From: Lactococcus termiticola
GTDB lineage: Bacteria; Bacillota; Bacilli; Lactobacillales; Streptococcaceae
Assembly (NCBI RefSeq): GCF_003116835.1
Contig: NZ_BFFO01000006.1
Span: 55,402-119,401 of the forward strand
Length of the DNA: 64,000 nt
Reading direction: 5' to 3'
A program made the translations under genes and the position numbers. A model generated the notes under the pieces. That model saw only the letters and a program-made list of their open reading frames with translations. It had not been told where the DNA came from and made no database searches. Within the stretch, counting starts at the first letter, position 1. Every line of letters begins with the position of its first letter. Below are positions 57,964 through 64,000 of the stretch, one piece after another.

Positions 57964-58857
57964 TTACTTGTTGCTTACTTTACCAGCAGCATCACGTTCT
58001 ACCTTCATATCAGAAACGGCGATGTAGCCAAGCTTCTTGATGGTTGCTTTATCTTCTGAGACGTACTTGATGAATTCTTTCTCAGCCTTGTTTTCCTTGT
58101 CTTTGTTGACATACATATGTTCGTAAGACCAAACCTTCCAGTCGTTCTTTTGAACATTTTCTTCAGTTGGCTTCACACCATCCAGACTCAAAGGCTTGAT
58201 GTCCTTGCTGTTGTTCATGTAAGAGAAGGCAACGTATGAGATGGCACCAGGTGTTTGACCTACAAGTGTCACGACTGAACCTGAAGCATCCTGTGTAGGA
58301 CCGTCAACTTCTGTCGCTCCACCAAGTGCAAGCTTGTCGAAGTTCACACGAGTCCCTGAGCCGGCTGTACGGCCAACCACGGTAATCTTTTGGTCATCTC
58401 CGCCAACTTCCTTCCAGTTGGTAATTTTACCAGTGAAGATGTCTGTTAGCTGTTTTGAAGTCAGGTTTTCAACCTTGATTTTAGAGTTGACGATTGGGGC
58501 GAAACCAACAACCGCAACCTTGTTATCTTCAATCTTGCTAGCGTCTACACCAGATTTTTCTTCTGCGAAGATGTCTGAGTCACCGATTTGGAAAGAACCT
58601 TGTGAGACTTGAGTCAAGCCAACACCTGATCCACCACCTTGGACAGTGATTTGAACGCCAGTATTTTTAGCCATGAATTCAGTAGATGCTTGTTGAACCA
58701 TTGGTTGGAGGGCAGTTGATCCACCGGCGATGATCTTGCCTGAGAGGGCAGCTCCTGAGCCAGTAGATGATGAAGATGAATTGCTATTGCCACATGCAGC
58801 AAGTGTCAAAAGGGCAGCTCCGGCAACGAGTCCAGCAATGATTTTTTTCTTTTTCAT
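57964..58857 (-). CDS. pstS: Phosphate-binding lipoprotein PstS (first copy)
   Basis: 297 residues from the ATG at 58857 (GGAGAAAAG upstream). Lipobox TLAAC (Cys22), Ser/Gly linker, then GGSTALQP, VQGGGSGVGL, GRTAGSGTRVNFDK. First gene of the operon and preceded by PHO-box repeats. Codon use looks more biased than in the second copy, suggesting higher expression. Confidence 0.95.
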   Translation of the reverse strand: MKKKKIIAGLVAGAALLTLAACGNSNSSSSSTGSGAALSGKIIAGGSTALQPMVQQASTEFMAKNTGVQITVQGGGSGVGLTQVSQGSFQIGDSDIFAEEKSGVDASKIEDNKVAVVGFAPIVNSKIKVENLTSKQLTDIFTGKITNWKEVGGDDQKITVVGRTAGSGTRVNFDKLALGGATEVDGPTQDASGSVVTLVGQTPGAISYVAFSYMNNSKDIKPLSLDGVKPTEENVQKNDWKVWSYEHMYVNKDKENKAEKEFIKYVSEDKATIKKLGYIAVSDMKVERDAAGKVSNK

Positions 58858-58916
58858 GGTTATCTTTTCTCCGATAATTTCTAAATAATTTTTGCAAACT
58901 TTTTGCTTACAAAATA

Positions 58917-58982
58917 ATTCTAACACGGAAAAAGGAGGTCAAATGTAAACAGTTTGTAAATAGTTGGTAAATGGCTTGTTTA
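58917..58982 (-). promoter_or_regulatory. PHO-box promoter of the pst operon
   Basis: On the minus strand TTTACC, TTTACA, TTTACA spaced by 5 nt (11-bp period; plus-strand starts 58944, 58955, 58966), with a weaker fourth repeat at 58977. An extended -10 TGT-TAGAAT lies at 58917-58922. The layout matches binding by a PhoP/PnpR-type regulator overlapping a weak -35. Confidence 0.75.
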
Positions 58983-59079
58983 CATTTGAGTTTTTCTACT
59001 GTTCACAGCCCTGGAAACACCTTACAAATAGTGATTCAGCTTGAATAAATCTCGCCCCTTCCTTTTTCCCGAGGCAAGC

Positions 59080-59106
59080 AAAAAAGCTGCCTAACGGCAA
59101 CTTTCT
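59080..59106 (-). terminator. Terminator of the dxs-yidD operon
   Basis: Minus strand AAAGTTGCC-GTTA-GGCAGCTTTTTT just after the yidD stop codon. Confidence 0.8.
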
Positions 59107-59114
59107 CTTTCTAT

Positions 59115-59366
59115 CTAATCCTCCGGCCTCTCCCAATTTCTCCGCAAGCTAAACTTCTCCGGCACCAAATCATAACCCGGCTCACAAAAAGGATGACAGC
59201 GTAAAATCCGGGCAGTGCCCATGGCGATGCCTTTGGTTGCCCCGTGCTTTTGGATGGCTTGAATCATGTAGTTGGAGCAGGTGGGGTAGTATCTGCAGGC
59301 GGGAGGCAGGATTGGTGAGATCCAGCGCTGGTAGCCTTTGACGGATTTGACGAGGATTTTTTTCAT
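59115..59366 (-). CDS. yidD: Membrane protein insertion efficiency factor YidD
   Basis: 83 residues; the Cys-rich hallmark [15 protein letters not shown] and the [17 protein letters not shown] segment are both present. Assists YidC-dependent membrane insertion. It follows dxs by 3 bp rather than lying near rnpA/yidC as in many bacteria. Confidence 0.92.
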   Translation of the reverse strand: MKKILVKSVKGYQRWISPILPPACRYYPTCSNYMIQAIQKHGATKGIAMGTARILRCHPFCEPGYDLVPEKFSLRRNWERPED

Positions 59367-59369
59367 TAA

Positions 59370-61109
59370 TTAGAGGATTTCCAAAATATCTTGTGTCATG
59401 AGTTCTGGGGCAAGGCGGTAGCGTTTGTAGAGCTCAGCGACTGGGACGATGTCGTTAAATTCCTTGTCAGCCCCGTAATTCAGGACTTTGACATCTTTTG
59501 AGCCCAGGTAGCTGGCAATCTTTTGACCAAAACCGCCGTCAAGCACGCCGTCTTCCAACGTGACGATGACCTTGTGGCTTTCTGACAGCTCGTCCAACAT
59601 CTTCTTGTCCAGACTGCTGATAAACAGAGGATTGATGAGGCTTGCATTGATGTCGTGCTTGGCCAGCTCTTCAGCGACCTTTTCTGCATGAGAATAAAGT
59701 CCGCCAAGGCCGATGAGGGCGACATCTTGACCTGACTTAATCATATCATATTGGGCTTGATTAAAGCTTGTGATATGGGCCGGCCGGCTTTCAACACCGT
59801 GTTCTGGAATGTTGATGACAACAGGGCCATCTTGATAGGTCATTGACCAATCGAGCATGGCGAGGAGCTCTTCTTCGCTGGTTGGTGCGAGATAGGTGAT
59901 GTTAGGGATATTTGAAATCCATCCCCGGGCAAAGTCACCCTGGTGGGTCTTGTCAGAATTTGAAATCACATCACCCTTGATGAAGACCACTGCAGGTTCC
60001 TTGTTGATGGCCAGGTCATGGACGAACTGGTCAAAGGCCCGTTGGACAAAGGTAGAATTGTGGAAGATAAAGCTCTTTGCTCCTGCTAAGGCCGCTGCCC
60101 CACCAAAAGTGATGGTGAATTGTTCAGCAATGCCGGCATCCCAATAGTTCTTAGGATATTTATTAGCAAAAGTCTTGAGGTCGTAGGCACCTGGGATGGC
60201 GGCGTTGATGGCCAAAATAGGCTGGCCTGCCTGCATCTGCTGGTCCATGTAGTCCATGAGGATGCTGCTGTAAGACTTGCCTGAAGGCTTGTTCTTGAGC
60301 TCGCCAGTTTCCAGGTCAAAGGCGGCACGCCAGTGCCAGTGCTCTTTGTCGTTGGTAGCGATGTCGTAACCGTGGCCTTTTTCAGTGTGAATATGGAGGA
60401 CGATTGGATGGTCAATGTCCTTGACTTCTTCAAAGAGGGCCGTCAGTTTTTCGATGTCATTGCCTTCTTCGAGGTACTTGTAGTCGAGGCCAAAGGCCTT
60501 GAAGAGATTTTTTTCAGCTTGGCCATTGCTTTCACGGAGTTTGGCAAGTTCACGGTAGAGGCCACCGTGGTTTTCAGCGATTGACATTTCATTATCATTG
60601 AAAATCAAGATAAAATTGCCATCAAAGTCGCCAGCGTTGTTGATGGCCTCGAGGGCCAGACCGCCTGAGAGGGAGCCATCGCCGAGGATGGCGATGACAT
60701 TGCCCTTGTCGCCAGTGAGGTCACGAGCCTTGGCATAACCCAGGGCGTTAGCAACTGAGGTCGAAGTGTGGCCGACCGTAAAGAAGTCGTGCTCAGACTC
60801 GTCTTGACTGGTGTAAGGGGTAATATCATGGAAGTGGCCGTCTGTAAAGCCATGCTTGCGACCGGTCAAAATCTTGTGGGGATAGGTCTGGTGGCTGACA
60901 TCCCAGATAAACTTGTCAACCGGGCTGTTGAAGACCTTGTGGAGGGCGATGGTCATCTCTGTTACACCCAGGTTTGGACCCACGTGACCACCGACATTGC
61001 TGACCTTGTAGAGGACAGCTTCATTGATTTCTTTGGCAAGAGCCTTAAGCTCTTCCTTTGTCAGGCCTTTGAGGTTTTTAGGTTCATTTACTTTTTCTAA
61101 TACTGACAT
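59370..61109 (-). CDS. dxs: 1-Deoxy-D-xylulose-5-phosphate synthase
   Basis: Thiamine-diphosphate enzyme joining pyruvate and glyceraldehyde 3-phosphate to DXP. 579 residues from the ATG at 61109, with AAGGAG 6 nt upstream; shorter than the usual 620-640. Seen: SHQTYPHKILTGR, HTSTSVANALG, the TPP motif GDGSLSGG ... NDNEMSIAEN, and GDVISNSDKTHQGDF. Streptococcaceae make isoprenoids by the mevalonate route, so DXP here probably feeds thiamine or pyridoxal synthesis, or the protein has another role (inference). Confidence 0.9.
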   Translation of the reverse strand: MSVLEKVNEPKNLKGLTKEELKALAKEINEAVLYKVSNVGGHVGPNLGVTEMTIALHKVFNSPVDKFIWDVSHQTYPHKILTGRKHGFTDGHFHDITPYTSQDESEHDFFTVGHTSTSVANALGYAKARDLTGDKGNVIAILGDGSLSGGLALEAINNAGDFDGNFILIFNDNEMSIAENHGGLYRELAKLRESNGQAEKNLFKAFGLDYKYLEEGNDIEKLTALFEEVKDIDHPIVLHIHTEKGHGYDIATNDKEHWHWRAAFDLETGELKNKPSGKSYSSILMDYMDQQMQAGQPILAINAAIPGAYDLKTFANKYPKNYWDAGIAEQFTITFGGAAALAGAKSFIFHNSTFVQRAFDQFVHDLAINKEPAVVFIKGDVISNSDKTHQGDFARGWISNIPNITYLAPTSEEELLAMLDWSMTYQDGPVVINIPEHGVESRPAHITSFNQAQYDMIKSGQDVALIGLGGLYSHAEKVAEELAKHDINASLINPLFISSLDKKMLDELSESHKVIVTLEDGVLDGGFGQKIASYLGSKDVKVLNYGADKEFNDIVPVAELYKRYRLAPELMTQDILEIL

Positions 61110-61226
61110 CATTTTCTCCTTTTTTAATACAAAAAACATTCTACAACTTTCGTTATAAAATGTCATAAATTAGAATTATTTTTTGATTGGTTGGTGCCGT
61201 TGCTTTTATGACGGGGTTTTCGTTCC

Positions 61227-61361
61227 GCTGTCGGCGGGCCAGTTTCTGCCCTGGGAAGGAAAGCAAGGCTTTCCACCTTGCCTAGGGCTTCCTTCCTAGA
61301 TTTGAAGCCCTCATGTCTTAAAATCTGCCTTACTCAGGGCTGAATCCGGCCCACCGACAGC
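61227..61361 (-). repeat. Class 1-like structured repeat, copy J (diverged)
   Basis: Outer arms GCTGTCGGCGGGCC / GGCCCACCGACAGC, inner pair GCCCTG/CAGGGC, then a AGGAAAGCAAGGCTTTCC hairpin and AGATTTGAAGCCCTCATGTCT-type hairpin 1 followed by GCCTTA. The order matches class 1 on the minus strand. Together with copy F it fills the gap between dxs and ciaH. Confidence 0.6.
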
Positions 61362-61411
61362 TACACTCCTTAGCACTTGTATTGTCTACTATTGTTAATG
61401 TATTTAGTGCA

Positions 61412-61535
61412 GTGTAAGCCTTCAGGCATAATACTGTGTAAAAAGGCAAAATCTGAGACCTTTAGGGCTCAGATTTTAGCAATGAAACCGAAGGTTTGCT
61501 TGCGGCCACACCGTATTATGCCTGAAGGCTTACAC
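61412..61535 (+). repeat. Class 1 structured repeat, copy F
   Basis: Arms GTGTAAGCCTTCAGGCATAA / TTATGCCTGAAGGCTTACAC, near-perfect over 28 bp and unlike any other copy. Core AAGGCAAA, ATCTGAGACC-TTTA-GGGCTCAGAT, TTTAGCAATG, AAACC-GAA-GGTTT, GCTTGCGGCC. It ends 24 bp from the ciaH stop codon. Confidence 0.9.
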
Positions 61536-61558
61536 AGAACGGCTTCATCAAAGTACCC

Positions 61559-62932
61559 CTACTTCTCCAAGCGCAAGCGAATATTAAACCTCGTCCCCTT
61601 CGGATGATTATCCTCGACCGAGACCTTGCCCTTATAAGCATCCACAATCTGCTTGGCGAGCGACAAACCAAGGCCTAGGCCGCCCTTCTGTCGGGTTCTG
61701 GCCTTGTCGACCCGGTAGAAGCGGTCAAAGACCTTCTTCTTGTCCTGGTCTGAGATGCCTTCTCCATTATCGGAAACAATGATATTGAGCTGGTTGTTGA
61801 GCTTTTGCACGCTGATTTTGACTTCGCCGTCATCATCTGTATATTTGAGGGCATTGTCAAAGAGGATGGTCATGAGTTGCTTGGTTAGGGCCTGGTCAAG
61901 CATGATGTTTTCGTCCAGGTCAACCTGGCCTGAAAACTGCTTGCCGGCGTTTTCTGCGAGCATCTCATAATTGGCAAAGAGGCTCTTAAAGAAGGGGAGA
62001 CCCGTCTCTTCGGGCTCAATCTTGATGCCAGAATCCCGGCGGGCCAAGTTCAGAAGATTGCTCGTCAAAAGTCGCATGTTGCGAACTTCCTGAAGGCTCT
62101 CAGAAATATTTTCCGACTCATCGAGGATGGTCGCATTGGGATTCTGAAAGAGGAGCTCTAAGCGATTTTGCAAAATAGCAAGCGGTGTCCTCAGCTCATG
62201 GCTGGCATTTTCCACAAAGGATTTTTGCCGTTCAAAGGCCGCAACAACAGGCCGTCTAGTCCAAGCTGCCAGATAAAGACTGGCCATGATAGAGAGAAGC
62301 CAGAAGATGACCATGGTCGTGATGATGATAAAACGAGAGCGTTGCAGGCCTTCTTGGAGCTGGTCGACATTGCTGAAAATCTGCATGTAGGCCCAACTGC
62401 TGTTGCCGTTGGTATCGACCTGTGTCACATTGAGCGTCAGGTAGCGATAGTGGTAGTTGCCTCCGTATGAGCTAGGCACCGAGAGCATGCGGATACTGCC
62501 GACGGCCGACGGGTCAAAGTGAACTGCCTTTTCCAGCTGGACGCTGGAGATTTCAGGCAGGCCGGCGTTGTTGTCCCGGTTGGCATCTGTCGTGGATTCG
62601 TCTTGACTTTTTGGGTAAATCAGCTTGCCTGCCGCATCATAAATCAGGATGCTATTGGTCGGGCCAAAATTCCCAGGATGGGGCGAATTGGTCATATTGG
62701 AGCTCATTTGATTGCCCTCGACGAGTTGCGACAAGAGCGGGCTCTGAGCCAGGTTTCTCAGGTTTTGGTCAGTTGACTTGTAAATCCCCGTTGCCAGAAT
62801 ATTTAAGATGATGCTGGTCAAGACAAAGAAGATGATTGAGAAGGCGACAAAAAAATGCAGGAAGTTCTTCCCGTCATTTCTCTTAAAAATTCTCGTTTTT
62901 ATATTTTTAACGTTTAGTTTCATGTGAGTCAC
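61559..62932 (-). CDS. ciaH: Sensor histidine kinase CiaH
   Basis: 457 residues: helix 1 (about 25-48), extracellular sensor region (about 50-198) rich in Asn/Ser, helix 2 (about 200-222), then HisKA with His245 in ENASHELRTPLAILQNRLE and the HATPase with DNALKYT and GLGLGLSLAKQIV. The kinase half is very close to pneumococcal CiaH. The GTG at 62932 is used because AAGGA lies 6 nt upstream; an ATG at 62923 is possible. Follows ciaR by 13 bp. Confidence 0.9.
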   Translation of the reverse strand: MTHMKLNVKNIKTRIFKRNDGKNFLHFFVAFSIIFFVLTSIILNILATGIYKSTDQNLRNLAQSPLLSQLVEGNQMSSNMTNSPHPGNFGPTNSILIYDAAGKLIYPKSQDESTTDANRDNNAGLPEISSVQLEKAVHFDPSAVGSIRMLSVPSSYGGNYHYRYLTLNVTQVDTNGNSSWAYMQIFSNVDQLQEGLQRSRFIIITTMVIFWLLSIMASLYLAAWTRRPVVAAFERQKSFVENASHELRTPLAILQNRLELLFQNPNATILDESENISESLQEVRNMRLLTSNLLNLARRDSGIKIEPEETGLPFFKSLFANYEMLAENAGKQFSGQVDLDENIMLDQALTKQLMTILFDNALKYTDDDGEVKISVQKLNNQLNIIVSDNGEGISDQDKKKVFDRFYRVDKARTRQKGGLGLGLSLAKQIVDAYKGKVSVEDNHPKGTRFNIRLRLEK

Positions 62933-62945
62933 GCAGAATCCTTGC

Positions 62946-63614
62946 TTAACGCAGGATGTAGCCTACATTTCTAAGGGTTGCCAGGTTGTTGTAGAAGTCA
63001 CTGCCTCGCAGTTTTTTCCGCATTTTAGACATGTAGACTTCGACGACCGTCAGGGTCGTATCGGAATCATAGCCCCAGATCCGGTCAAAGATTTGTTCTT
63101 TAGGCAGGATGACATTTTGGTTTTGGAGGAAATAAACCAGGAGGTCAAACTCCTTACCGATGAGCTCGACAGGCTCTCCGTCGACCGTGACCGCCTTATT
63201 TGACAGGTTGAGCTTGAGGTTGCCATAGCTCATACTGTTATCATCTTCGAGCTTGCCTGTCCGCTTGAGCAAGGCCTGGATCCGGGCCTTTAGTTCATCG
63301 AGATAGAAAGGCTTGGTCAGATAATCATCTGCCCCGATTTCAAAGCCATGCATCTTGTCGTCCAGGCTTTCCTTGGCGGTCATAATCAGGACCGGCGTGT
63401 CGACCTTTTGGGCACGGAGCTCTTTTAAGACTTCAAAACCGTCTTTTTCAGGTAACATCAGGTCCAAAAGCACGATGTCATAGATGCCAAGTGAGGCTTC
63501 GTAGAGGCCTTCTGAGCCATCAAAAACCTGTTTTACCTCTGCAAATGACTTCAAGAAGTCATAGACTGATTTAGATAGAGATAAGTCATCTTCTACGAGC
63601 AAAATTTTAATCAT
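62946..63614 (-). CDS. ciaR: Response regulator CiaR
   Basis: OmpR/PhoB-type regulator, 222 residues from the ATG at 63614 (AAAGGA 7 nt upstream). Receiver domain with phospho-acceptor Asp51 in [12 protein letters not shown] and Lys in TKPF; winged helix with [14 protein letters not shown]. Sequence follows CiaR closely. In streptococci it controls envelope stress, competence and small csRNAs. Direct repeats CCTAAG-N5-CCTAAG-N5-CCTAAG upstream fit its binding site, implying self-regulation. Confidence 0.93.
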   Translation of the reverse strand: MIKILLVEDDLSLSKSVYDFLKSFAEVKQVFDGSEGLYEASLGIYDIVLLDLMLPEKDGFEVLKELRAQKVDTPVLIMTAKESLDDKMHGFEIGADDYLTKPFYLDELKARIQALLKRTGKLEDDNSMSYGNLKLNLSNKAVTVDGEPVELIGKEFDLLVYFLQNQNVILPKEQIFDRIWGYDSDTTLTVVEVYMSKMRKKLRGSDFYNNLATLRNVGYILR

Positions 63615-63670
63615 CGTACCATCCATCCTTTATTCCTATTTGGCGGGCTTAACACGCCTCCCTTTCAATT

Positions 63671-63735
63671 ATTTTACACTATTATCGTCTTTTTTGCTTG
63701 CTCTAAGCTTAGGTGAAACTTAGGTGAAACTTAGG
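63671..63735 (-). promoter_or_regulatory. ciaRH promoter with CiaR-type direct repeats
   Basis: Three CCTAAG hexamers separated by 5 nt on the minus strand (plus-strand 63708-63713, 63719-63724, 63730-63735; 11-bp period), upstream of a TAAAAT -10 at 63671-63676. The CiaR consensus is TTTAAG-N5-TTTAAG, so spacing matches and four of six bases match. Confidence 0.6.
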
Positions 63736-63755
63736 CCGTCTACCACTCTCTTTCC

Positions 63756-63813
63756 ATCTCAGAGCAATTCGACCTGAAAAGTAAAAATCCGAGATCCTTA
63801 GGCCTCAGATTTT
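63756..63813 (+). repeat. Class 1 structured repeat, copy H, cut after hairpin 1
   Basis: TGAAAAGTAAA, then ATCCGAGATCC-TTA-GGCCTCAGAT and TTTT; the expected AGCAATG and hairpin 2 are absent. In their place the sequence GGCTCTATAATAAATCG starts at 63814, which looks like an insertion-sequence end. Confidence 0.55.
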
Positions 63814-63826
63814 GGCTCTATAATAA

Positions 63827-63858
63827 ATCGTGTGGGAAATGTCCCACACGATTTTTTC
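63827..63858 (+). terminator. Hairpin with T-run near the element end
   Basis: AATCGTGTGGGA-AATG-TCCCACACGATT followed by TTTT. Insertion sequences often carry such a barrier against read-through into the transposase. Confidence 0.6.
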
Positions 63859-63926
63859 TTGCAAAAGAAAAAGCTTATCTCTAAGATATAAGTAACCACA
63901 CAAATACCGAAAGAAAGATAAGATTT

Positions 63927-64000
63927 ATGTTTGATTCTATCATGAAAGAATATCAATTACAAGAGAAATACTGGCATTGTGAGGAGACCTCACCTGTAAA
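63927..64000 (+). CDS. Partial CDS, N-terminus of a possible transposase
   Basis: ATG at 63927 opens MFDSIMKEYQLQEKYWHCEE and stays open to the window edge (24 codons). There is no strong Shine-Dalgarno. I do not recognise the peptide; its position behind a probable insertion-sequence end suggests a transposase. Confidence 0.4.
   Translation, partial: MFDSIMKEYQLQEKYWHCEETSPV

Larger units (their letters stand above)
63814..64000 (+). mobile_element. Probable left end of an insertion sequence (ISL3-like), cut by the window edge
   Basis: Begins GGCTCTATAATAAATCG, similar to ISL3-family terminal repeats (GGCTCTT-type), exactly where copy H of the class 1 repeat is interrupted. It then has a GTGTGGGA-AATG-TCCCACAC hairpin with a T-run and a plus-strand coding start at 63927. 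The right end and transposase motifs lie outside the window, so the family is uncertain. Confidence 0.45.

Overview
The window reads as chromosomal DNA from a low-to-mid GC Gram-positive coccus of the family Streptococcaceae (Lactococcus / Lactovum / Streptococcus side). The basis is gene content and order: ftsA-ftsZ-ylmE-sepF-ylmG-ylmH-divIVA-ileS, gmk-rpoZ-priA-fmt-rsmB-phpP-stkP, glmU-nudF-macP-mtnN, pstS-pstC-pstA-pstB-pstB-phoU, ciaR-ciaH, and the small streptococcal families DUF1033, DUF1831 and DUF4044. Base composition looks richer in G+C than Lactococcus lactis, judged by eye. The species cannot be named from the sequence.

Layout. 1-8831: a partial MFS exporter, DUF1033, a cysteine/tRNA block (cysE, a TMEM175-like channel, cysS, mrnC), a DUF218 protein, an SseB-like protein, and prs-iscS-DUF1831. 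9229-11013: tuf and two tiny genes on the opposite strand. 11014-11737: a gene-poor scar with terminators, a gene remnant and a repeat. 11738-17772: a SUF iron-sulfur operon (sufC-sufD-sufS-sufU-sufB) carrying an ArsC-like reductase and a small membrane protein. 17924-19577: a reductase and a TetR regulator facing each other across a palindrome. 19827-30765: T-box-controlled ileS, the division cluster, degV, rlmB. 30806-33172: a LytTR / DUF3021 / ABC export cassette. 33544-39146: pepC, mtnN, macP, nudF, glmU, proC. 39391-49308: a dead antitoxin gene, rpsO, stkP/phpP, translation and replication-restart genes. 49910-59366: rny, a lipoprotein gene, the phosphate uptake operon with a PHO box, yidD. 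59370-63614: dxs and ciaRH. The right edge enters what looks like an insertion sequence.

Nearly every gene lies on the minus strand. Exceptions are two small genes at 10.6-11.0 kb, the TetR gene, proC and the partial CDS at the right edge. The systems connect: StkP/PhpP and MacP control cell wall synthesis next to the division cluster; SUF assembles Fe-S clusters while a separate IscS probably feeds tRNA thiolation; PstSCAB-PhoU imports phosphate; CiaRH senses envelope state and carries its own binding repeats.

The most unusual content is intergenic. Two families of structured repeats sit between operons. Class 1 (about nine copies in 64 kb) has a conserved core of two hairpins and fixed junction strands closed by an outer stem. 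The outer stem differs in sequence between copies yet stays self-complementary. Class 2 has a small GGAGGAAAA-type hairpin plus a conserved CTCAATGC...GCATTG loop on variable, co-varying arms. Class 2 units are nested inside two class 1 copies, arrayed in tandem after pepC and next to mtnN, and paired in two cases with the 3' coding end of the neighbouring gene. A second pattern is six genes whose -10 hexamer ends exactly 6 nt before the ATG, with no Shine-Dalgarno sequence, as expected for leaderless mRNAs.
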